Part shown: in pieces, positions 43,342 through 49,790 of the stretch | Layout: every line of letters starts with the position of its first letter | Position numbering within the stretch: the stretch's first letter is position 1 | NCBI RefSeq assembly: GCF_003105115.1 | Contig: NZ_QETH01000030.1 | Coordinates: forward strand, 1-49,790 | From: Flavobacterium sp. HTF | GTDB taxonomy: Bacteria > Bacteroidota > Bacteroidia > Flavobacteriales > Flavobacteriaceae | Direction: 5' to 3' | Length of the DNA stretch: 49,790 bases | Notes under the pieces: generated by a model | Seen by the model: the letters and a program-made list of their open reading frames with translations, nothing else | Databases searched by the model: none | Told to the model about the DNA's origin: nothing | Made by a program: the position numbers and the translations under genes

Positions 43342-43396
43342 TTTATTAGCCTGAAATTCAGTTTATAATCTGAATTTCAGGTAAAAGAAAAAAATC

Positions 43397-44707
43397 ATGA
43401 ACACTAAAATTCTATTCCGTAGTTTAATACTATTCTTCTTTTGCGCCATAAGCACACAGGCGCAGGAAGTTTTGACTATCGAAGAAGCTATGAAAATAGC
43501 TTTGGAAAACAACTTTGAAATTAAAATTGCGAAAAACAATACAAGAGTAAGCGAAACCAATGTAACTGTCGGAAATGCCGGAATGTTACCTACTGCTACT
43601 GCTTCTGTTACAGATAATAATAGTATTCAGAATTCATCTCAAACACGTCAGGACGGAACTTCGACCAATCTGGATAATGCTAAAAACAACAGTTTGACTT
43701 ATGGCGTTAGCTTAGGATGGACTGTTTTTGACGGAATGAAAATGTTTGCCCGATACGATCAGTTAAAAGAACTTCAGAAACTGGGCGATGCCGAGCTCAA
43801 AAGTACTATCCTTGTCAAAATTGGTCAGGTAAATTCTGCTTATTATGACCTTGTGCAAAAACAGCAACAATTAGCGGCTTTAGACACCACAATCGTTATT
43901 TCCAAACAAAGACTGACTCTGGCCCAAAATCGTTTTACCATTGGTAAAGCTTCAAAATTAGAAGTTTTAAACGCGCAGGTGGATTTAAATTCTGATCAGG
44001 TTGCTTTATTGAGACAAAAAGAAGCTTATGCAAACGGCAAAATATTATTAAACCAATATTTGGCCCGTGACCCGAAAATTGATTTTAAAGTAACCGATAA
44101 TGTAACCGTTGATAACAAATTGGTTTTGGCCGATTTGATGAATTTAGCCCAAAAACAAAATCCTGTTCTGGAAACACAAATCATAAACAAACGTGTAGCC
44201 GAACTGCAATTGAAACAGGTAAGAGCAGACCGTTATCCTGTTGTACGATTAACTTCCGGATATAATTTTGCGGAAAGCGAATCGAGTTTAGGCTTTACCA
44301 GTTCAACATCCAACAGAGGTTTAAATTATGGTTTTAATGCTACCTTAAATATTTTTGACGGTTTTAATCAGCATCGAAATGAAAAAGTGGCTAAAATTCA
44401 AATTGAAAATTCTCAAATTGCCATCGAACAGCAAAATCTGATTTTGAATACGCAATTAAGCACAGCATTTCAGACCTATTTAACCAATTTGGAACTGATT
44501 GACCTGGAAGAAGATAACGAAGCAATTGCCAAACAAAATTTAGAAATCACTTTAGATAAATTCAGAATCGGAACCATTACAACCATTGATTTCAGAACGG
44601 CACAGCTCAATTATGTCAATGCAAAAGTACGTTACAGTAATGCCCAGTTCGAAGCAAAATTATCTGAAATTGCACTAAAAGAATTAGCGGGAAATATTAA
44701 TTTTTAA
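43397..44707 (+). CDS. TolC-family outer-membrane efflux protein
   Basis: This 436-aa protein has a signal peptide ending at about TQAQ and two repeated helical hairpin halves (LTIEEAMKIALENNFEIKIA; NAQVDLNSDQVALLRQKEA) characteristic of the trimeric TolC channel-tunnel family. It completes the RND system with the adaptor and pump. The gene follows the pump by 55 bp. Outer-membrane location and export function are inferred from the family. Confidence 0.93.
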   Translation: MNTKILFRSLILFFFCAISTQAQEVLTIEEAMKIALENNFEIKIAKNNTRVSETNVTVGNAGMLPTATASVTDNNSIQNSSQTRQDGTSTNLDNAKNNSLTYGVSLGWTVFDGMKMFARYDQLKELQKLGDAELKSTILVKIGQVNSAYYDLVQKQQQLAALDTTIVISKQRLTLAQNRFTIGKASKLEVLNAQVDLNSDQVALLRQKEAYANGKILLNQYLARDPKIDFKVTDNVTVDNKLVLADLMNLAQKQNPVLETQIINKRVAELQLKQVRADRYPVVRLTSGYNFAESESSLGFTSSTSNRGLNYGFNATLNIFDGFNQHRNEKVAKIQIENSQIAIEQQNLILNTQLSTAFQTYLTNLELIDLEEDNEAIAKQNLEITLDKFRIGTITTIDFRTAQLNYVNAKVRYSNAQFEAKLSEIALKELAGNINF

Positions 44708-44734
44708 TTTAAATTTGTTCAAAAACAGATTTAA

Positions 44735-45598
44735 ATGATTTCATACAATACCAAGGACTGGTTTACTTTTATCTTTCATTTTCACAAATCGGATACGATC
44801 AGAAAATTACTTCCGATTATGCTCGCTATAGGGGTTTATTCGGCAGCTGTAGGCTATCTTGAAGTAGAATATTTTGAATTTAATAAAAACCATTACATCC
44901 ATAATATTCCGATTATGCACGGAATGCTTGGTTTTGTTATTTCTTTATTATTGGTTTTCAGAACGAATACAGCTTATGACCGCTGGTGGGAAGGACGAAA
45001 ATTATGGGGAAGTCTTGTAAACAACAGCCGAAACCTTGCGATTAAACTTTCTGCCATTCTAAAAGACGAAAGCGACAAAAAGTTTTTTAGGGAAATAATT
45101 GCGACTTACGCCTCTTTTCTGCATAAACATTTAAAAGACGAAGAAACCAGCAAACAGCTTTTTGAAGACGTTGACCTTGAAATTGACCATCATAAACACA
45201 AACCAAATCAGGTAATGCGAATGATGTATCATAAAATCAATTATTTATACGAAACTAAAAAAATTACAGGTGATCAGCTTATTACGATAAATCAGGAATT
45301 ACAATCGTTTACAGATATCTGCGGTGCCTGCGAGCGAATAAAAAATACTCCTATACCCTATTCTTATAGCGCTTTCATCAAAAAATTCATTTTCTTTTAT
45401 ACGATGACACTGCCTTTTGGTTATTCTATCAGCTTAGGATATTTTGTAGCCCCTGTTGTAGTCTTTATCTTTTATGTACTGGCAAGTTTGGAGCTTATCG
45501 CAGAAGAAATTGAAGACCCTTTTGGCGATGATGAAAATGATTTGCCAACAAAAAAGATTGCTGAGAATATTAAAAAGCACGTTGAAGAATTGATCTAA
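44735..45598 (+). CDS. Bestrophin-family anion channel
   Basis: This 287-aa membrane protein has the bestrophin hallmark NTAYDRWWEGRKLWGSLVNN near residues 73-92 and several transmembrane helices. Bacterial bestrophins (YneE-like) are pentameric channels for anions or sodium. The C-terminal tail (EEIEDPFGDDENDLP) is the conserved family motif. It begins 27 bp after the TolC gene and may be co-transcribed, with no obvious functional link. Confidence 0.93.
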   Translation: MISYNTKDWFTFIFHFHKSDTIRKLLPIMLAIGVYSAAVGYLEVEYFEFNKNHYIHNIPIMHGMLGFVISLLLVFRTNTAYDRWWEGRKLWGSLVNNSRNLAIKLSAILKDESDKKFFREIIATYASFLHKHLKDEETSKQLFEDVDLEIDHHKHKPNQVMRMMYHKINYLYETKKITGDQLITINQELQSFTDICGACERIKNTPIPYSYSAFIKKFIFFYTMTLPFGYSISLGYFVAPVVVFIFYVLASLELIAEEIEDPFGDDENDLPTKKIAENIKKHVEELI

Positions 45599-45743
45599 TA
45601 TAAAACATTCTAAAATTTACTTCTAATAAATACAAAGAATTATAATATACCGATATAAAACTTGCAATATTGATTAAGAATTAAAAAAAGAAAACAGTTT
45701 CAAAAAACCAAATAAATTCTTTCTTACTACAGCACCTAATCCT

Positions 45744-45751
45744 TATATTTG
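45744..45751 (+). promoter_or_regulatory. Host-type -7 box of pheT
   Basis: TATATTTG matches TAnnTTTG 28 bp before the pheT ATG. The -33 region is AT-rich without a clean TTG. Confidence 0.5.
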
Positions 45752-45779
45752 TATCCTTATTCAAGAATAAAAAGTTAAC

Positions 45780-48200
45780 ATGAAAATATCTTACAACTGG
45801 TTAAAACAATTCATTAAAACAGACTGGACATCAGAGCAGACTTCAGAATTACTGACAGATTTAGGTCTGGAAGTTGAAGTTGTTGAAAAATACGAATCTA
45901 TAAAAGGTGGTTTGGAAGGAGTTGTTGTAGGACACGTACTTACTTGTGAAAAACATCCGGATGCCGACAGGCTAAAAGTGACTACTGTAAACATTGGTCA
46001 GGAAGCTCCTATACAGATTGTTTGTGGCGCTGCCAACGTTGCTGCAGGTCAAAAAGTTCCTGTTGCTACTATCGGAACCGTTTTATACGATAAAGATGGC
46101 GGAGAATTTACTATCAAAAAAGGAAAAATACGTGGACAGGATAGTCACGGAATGATTTGCGCTGAAGATGAATTGGGTCTTGGTACAAGCCATGACGGAA
46201 TTATGGTTTTAGACGAAAATCTGGAACCGGGAACTCCTGCTGCACAGGTCTTTGATATCACCAGCGATGAAGTTTTCGAAATTGGCTTAACTCCCAACCG
46301 TGCTGATGCTATGAGCCATTACGGTACGGCACGTGATTTAAGAGCAGGAATGCTACAACGTGGTGTAAACATAGAATTGATTACGCCTTCTGTAAGCAAT
46401 TTCAGAGTTGACATGCGTACTCTTAAAATTGATGTAAGTGTTGAAGATTCTCATTTGGCTCCAAGATATTGCGGTTTAACAATTTCAGGGATTTCTGTTG
46501 AAGAATCTCCTGCGTGGTTACAAGACCGTCTAAAAGCTATCGGACTGACTCCAAAAAATAATATTGTTGACGTTACCAATTATGTTTTACACGAATTAGG
46601 ACAGCCGCTTCATGCTTTTGATGCAGCAAAAATAAACGGAAAGATAATTGTAAAAACGTTACCTGAAGGTACAAAATTTACGACTTTGGACGATGTCGAA
46701 AGAACATTGCACGCTGAAGATTTAATGATTTGCGATGAAAAAGGACCGCTTTGTATTGCAGGTGTTTTTGGCGGAAAAAAATCAGGTGTATCAGAAGGGA
46801 CAACTTCTATATTCTTAGAAAGTGCTTATTTTGATGCTGTAAGTGTTCGTAAAACAGCAAAAAGACATCAGTTAAACACTGACGCTTCATTTAGATTTGA
46901 AAGAGGAATTGATCCAACTATCACAGAATATGCCTTAAAACGTGCAGCTATTTTGATTCAGGAAGTTGCCGGAGGAAAAATCACTTCTGATGTTGTTGAA
47001 ATTTACCCTAAAAAAATAGAAGACTTTTCTGTTCTTTTGAATTTCAGCCATGTATCAAAAATTATCGGACAGGAAATTCCAAAAGATACTATCAAAAAAA
47101 TATTAGTTTCTTTAGATATTAAAGTAAACAGTGTTTCTGAATCAGGATTAGGATTAACAATTCCTGCTTACCGTGTTGATGTTCAGCGTGAAATTGATGT
47201 GATCGAAGAAATTTTGAGAGTTTACGGGTATAATAATATCGAGTTCTCTAAAAAATTCAATGCTACAGTTTCAAATTCGCCAAGAACTGAAGATTATAAA
47301 GTACAGAATATCATCGCTTCCCAATTGAACTCGCAAGGTTTTCATGAAATGATGGCAAATTCACTGACAACAGCCGCTTATGCAAAATTATCGACTGTTT
47401 TAAAGGAAGAACACAACGTTACCATGTTGAATCCGTTGAGCGGTGATTTGGCAACAATGCGCCAGTCGCTGTTGTTCTCTGCTCTTGAAGCGATTTCATA
47501 CAATATCAACAGAAGAAATGCTGATTTGAAATTGTTTGAGTTTGGAAAATCATACCATAAATACCTGAATGGTTTCGAAGAACATAAACATCTGACTTTG
47601 TCAATTTCGGGAGAGAGAAACAAAGAAAGCTGGACAAATCCTCAGAAATCTACAGATTTCTTTTTATTGAAAGGATATGTAAAAGCAATTTTGTCACGCT
47701 TAGGAATCGATAAAATATCAAACGCTCCGGTACAATCTGATATTTTCTCTGAAGGAACATCTATTTGTTACAACAACGACACTTTGGTGGAAATGGGTGT
47801 GGTAAAAAAATCGATTTTAAAACACTTCGGCATTAAACAGGATGTTTACTACGCTGATTTTAACTGGGATTTGATTTTAAAAATTATCACAGGAAAAATT
47901 AAGTATTCTGAAATTCCTAAATATCCTGAAGTACGAAGAGATTTAGCTTTATTGATTGATCAGAAAACTACTTACGAGAGTATTTATAATCTGGCAAAAC
48001 AGACTGAAAAAGCACTTTTAAAAGATATAAATCTGTTTGATGTCTATGAAGGTAAAAACCTTCCGGAAGGAAAAAAATCATATGCTTTGAGTTTTACGAT
48101 ACAGGATAATACAAAAACCCTTACCGATTCTCAAATTGATAAAATCATGTCTAAATTGCAACAAACATTTGAAAATGAACTTGGCGCAAGTTTAAGATAA
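45780..48200 (+). CDS. pheT: Phenylalanyl-tRNA synthetase beta subunit
   Basis: This 806-aa subunit charges tRNA-Phe with the alpha subunit, which is not in the window. Domains in order are an N-terminal OB-fold tRNA-binding domain (VVVGHVLTCEKHPDADRLKV), the B3/B4 editing region, the B5/B6-7 catalytic-like part (EEILRVYGYNNIEF) and a C-terminal FDX-ACB anticodon-binding domain (YPEVRRDLALLIDQ, and ending ENELGASLR). Length and domain order are normal. A terminator follows. Confidence 0.97.
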   Translation: MKISYNWLKQFIKTDWTSEQTSELLTDLGLEVEVVEKYESIKGGLEGVVVGHVLTCEKHPDADRLKVTTVNIGQEAPIQIVCGAANVAAGQKVPVATIGTVLYDKDGGEFTIKKGKIRGQDSHGMICAEDELGLGTSHDGIMVLDENLEPGTPAAQVFDITSDEVFEIGLTPNRADAMSHYGTARDLRAGMLQRGVNIELITPSVSNFRVDMRTLKIDVSVEDSHLAPRYCGLTISGISVEESPAWLQDRLKAIGLTPKNNIVDVTNYVLHELGQPLHAFDAAKINGKIIVKTLPEGTKFTTLDDVERTLHAEDLMICDEKGPLCIAGVFGGKKSGVSEGTTSIFLESAYFDAVSVRKTAKRHQLNTDASFRFERGIDPTITEYALKRAAILIQEVAGGKITSDVVEIYPKKIEDFSVLLNFSHVSKIIGQEIPKDTIKKILVSLDIKVNSVSESGLGLTIPAYRVDVQREIDVIEEILRVYGYNNIEFSKKFNATVSNSPRTEDYKVQNIIASQLNSQGFHEMMANSLTTAAYAKLSTVLKEEHNVTMLNPLSGDLATMRQSLLFSALEAISYNINRRNADLKLFEFGKSYHKYLNGFEEHKHLTLSISGERNKESWTNPQKSTDFFLLKGYVKAILSRLGIDKISNAPVQSDIFSEGTSICYNNDTLVEMGVVKKSILKHFGIKQDVYYADFNWDLILKIITGKIKYSEIPKYPEVRRDLALLIDQKTTYESIYNLAKQTEKALLKDINLFDVYEGKNLPEGKKSYALSFTIQDNTKTLTDSQIDKIMSKLQQTFENELGASLR

Positions 48201-48220
48201 GGAATATGTAAATCACAATA

Positions 48221-48253
48221 AAAAAACCGACAATCAGACATTGTCGGTTTTTT
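48221..48253. terminator. Terminator after pheT
   Basis: AAAAAACCGACAAT (48221-48234) and ATTGTCGGTTTTTT (48240-48253) form a strong hairpin with a 5-nt loop and flanking A and T runs, so it can stop transcription in both directions. Confidence 0.9.
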
Positions 48254-48332
48254 TGTTCCGTTTTGTCATTTCGGCAAGCAGACCTGATAACCTGCTCAAA
48301 CTTTCGCCGAAAAACAAAACCATACTCAAAAA

Positions 48333-48707
48333 CTAACCAATAATATACCTGTTCCAGACATGATCGCCAAGTTTCTGAAGCCCGGGCCCGAAATTTTGTG
48401 TTTCTAATTTCTGACTCGAATTATCGTCAAAAATTACTTCGAGATATATTTTGCCGTATTCTTCACATACATTCCATTTTCCAATATCCTTTTGGGATGA
48501 CTGATTGGGAATGTACAAACCTCCGCTTGAAGCACTCCTGAAAGATTCTTTTATATAAACTGCACTAAAATCAGCATATAAAAAAATTGCATATTTTATC
48601 TCTTCGTACCAGCCTCCGCCGGAATAATCACGATCGCTGTTTGCTTTTTCGAGACGCAACACTTTATTGGATAAAGTATTGATCATTTGATCTGCTAAAA
48701 AACTCAT
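48333..48707 (-). CDS. Conserved hypothetical protein
   Basis: This 124-aa soluble protein has an N-terminal helix (LADQMINTLSNKVLRLEKA), a Gly-rich loop (YSGGGWYEEIKYAIFLYADF) and beta-strands to the C-terminus. It has no signal peptide or catalytic motif that I recognise. It is convergent with pheT. The function is unknown. Confidence 0.6.
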   Translation of the reverse strand: MSFLADQMINTLSNKVLRLEKANSDRDYSGGGWYEEIKYAIFLYADFSAVYIKESFRSASSGGLYIPNQSSQKDIGKWNVCEEYGKIYLEVIFDDNSSQKLETQNFGPGLQKLGDHVWNRYIIG

Positions 48708-48841
48708 AATTCTCTATTTTACTTAAAATCAACTGATTGTTATTTTTATCAAAAAATTGCTTTCAAAATGAACAGCATAAAATTAAATATTCACAAAACA
48801 CTATTTACTAGCACATTACCCCATTTTACTGAATATTTTTA

Positions 48842-48899
48842 CCTACAGAAAAAAGGGTAATTTCACCCTTGTAGGATTTTGTCTTTTAAAATAATTTTG
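48842..48899 (+). promoter_or_regulatory. Promoter with overlapping inverted repeat
   Basis: TTG (48869-48871), a 20-nt gap and TAATTTTG (48892-48899) match the host promoter consensus. A nested inverted repeat, CCTAC...AAGGGT...ACCCTT-GTAGG (48842-48875), overlaps the TTG, where a repressor could block it. The promoter serves the 147-aa gene at 48955. Confidence 0.55.
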
Positions 48900-48954
48900 T
48901 CAGAAATATTTTCAAACCATCGAATAAGTAACTAATCATTTAAACTTAAAAATC

Positions 48955-49398
48955 ATGAAAAACCTTGCTGAAAAACCTAGTCAGTTAATTACAAAAGAAT
49001 TTGCTAAGCAGCTGAATTTGAATTACAATAATAAAAAAGCACAGCTAACAGCAAAATCTTCCAGAAAAGAAGATGCTAATGCGATATGGTATTCACTAGA
49101 AGCATTAGAAAGTTATATTCATTATATAAAAACACACGGAGCCAATAGTGGTTATGAAGTGGATGGAATACGTTTTTACTTTGGGGTTTATCCGGACGAC
49201 GAAAAACATGGTGAAAAAGCAGGCCTGACTACCCTGTTTTTATCTGCAACAGGCAGAAAAACAAATACGGATTCTGATGACAGTACAAATAAAGTACAAG
49301 GCTTTGTGGCTGCAAAACAGGCAGCATCTGCTGACATTCAAAGCCTTGAACCAATGAACTACGGAAACATCGGGAGACCACCAAGCTTAATCTATTAA
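48955..49398 (+). CDS. Conserved flavobacterial hypothetical protein
   Basis: This 147-aa soluble protein has an N-terminal helical region, a central YEVDGIRFYFGVYPDDEK and a C-terminal Ala/Ser-rich part ending GRPPSLIY. Proteins like it recur in Flavobacterium next to a small membrane gene, as here (6 bp to the next start). No known motif or signal peptide is seen. The promoter at 48869-48899 probably drives both genes. Confidence 0.6.
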   Translation: MKNLAEKPSQLITKEFAKQLNLNYNNKKAQLTAKSSRKEDANAIWYSLEALESYIHYIKTHGANSGYEVDGIRFYFGVYPDDEKHGEKAGLTTLFLSATGRKTNTDSDDSTNKVQGFVAAKQAASADIQSLEPMNYGNIGRPPSLIY

Positions 49399-49404
49399 AA
49401 AATT

Positions 49405-49752
49405 ATGTTCGAATTTTTAAGATCTTATATTATCTATTTAGCTTTACTATCAGGAACTGTCGGGTTGATTTATCTTCACAAGTTACCTGGTAATAAAGCT
49501 AAATTTTTACTACTTTTAATCTGGTTTTCAGTACTAACCGAATTGGTTGGCTATTATTTTACACAATGGACGGGTCTGTTAAATTATTATGTGTATAATT
49601 TTTACATGTTCGTTACTTTCGTCGCCTACATAATACTGCTGCGAAGTCTTCTGAAAAAAATAACCAACAGAATCTCGGCTGTATTATTTTTAATATTGTT
49701 TATCGTTTCTTTTTTTCTAAATATTTTATATTTAAAAAAATACATAATATAA
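49405..49752 (+). CDS. Small membrane protein, possibly truncated
   Basis: This 115-aa protein has about four hydrophobic helices (8-25, 33-52, 60-80, 92-110). Relatives that I recall are longer. After an A7 run at 49734-49740, one other frame stays open to the window edge, which would fit a frameshift, but only about 50 bases are available to judge. The function is unknown. Confidence 0.55.
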   Translation: MFEFLRSYIIYLALLSGTVGLIYLHKLPGNKAKFLLLLIWFSVLTELVGYYFTQWTGLLNYYVYNFYMFVTFVAYIILLRSLLKKITNRISAVLFLILFIVSFFLNILYLKKYII

Positions 49753-49790
49753 TCATTTACTTACAGTTTCGCATTTTGCTTCCACCTGGT

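Noticed and set aside
1..49790. tRNA or rRNA genes
   Set aside because: I saw no cloverleaf-like sequence with CCA or TTC loops and no rRNA motifs; a dedicated RNA search could still find one.

Overview
The window looks like a low-GC Flavobacterium-type chromosome (Bacteroidota, Flavobacteriaceae). Host genes such as recG, pheT, an RND efflux operon and a bestrophin channel have flavobacterial character. Several host intergenic regions carry the Bacteroidota promoter -7 box TAnnTTTG. The left 28-30 kb is the body of a tailed-phage genome, most simply a prophage. The right 20 kb is ordinary chromosome. No tRNA, rRNA, CRISPR array or insertion sequence was recognised, and no integrase or repressor is visible, so the left prophage end probably lies outside the window.

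Phage late block (about 0.3-24.3 kb, almost all on the minus strand, read right to left): a C5-methyltransferase-like protein, GH19 endolysin, ClpP-like head protease, major capsid protein, probable tail tube, a small Cys-rich protein, portal, head-tail connector, a 1692-residue tail fibre built of YadA-type beta-roll modules, holin, small and large terminase, neck/tail completion proteins, two large tail proteins, tape measure protein and, last, a phage-encoded sigma-70 factor. No sheath gene is seen, so a siphovirus-like particle is likely. The gene order is permuted: terminase and tail follow capsid and portal. Holin and endolysin are 10 kb apart. A two-gene plus-strand island at 11.0-12.3 kb (an unknown 258-aa protein plus a PIN-domain protein) interrupts the block and looks like a toxin-antitoxin or defence cargo.

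Phage early block (24.4-27.9 kb, plus strand): a zincin-type metallopeptidase, a small unknown, a VirE_N/PriCT-like primase-related protein, a small PD-(D/E)XK-like nuclease and a 52-aa protein. These genes have related 5' leaders (A-rich translation start, a hairpin of differing sequence, and in several a TATTTATAATAAA-type box).

The main non-coding signals are two. First, six minus-strand sites match CTTTACA-N16-GTAnnnTT with identical spacing. This resembles an E. coli sigma-70 promoter rather than a Bacteroidota one, and most sites lie just upstream of late genes. With the phage sigma factor they suggest a dedicated late-transcription switch. Second, three copies of a 66-73 bp palindromic element (17-bp arms, purine-rich loop) occur. 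Two flank the methyltransferase-like gene and one lies in frame inside the primase-like gene.

Boundary (27.9-30.2 kb): three minus-strand genes, one polytopic membrane protein and two tandem paralogues with a membrane anchor and coiled coil, sit at the phage/host junction and are candidate accessory or defence genes. Chromosome (30.2-49.8 kb): a large SUKH-like/immunity-like protein, a WGR-like protein, recG, a PAS/degenerate-kinase cluster, a thiol-disulfide protein, an RND tripartite efflux operon, bestrophin, pheT and small conserved unknowns.
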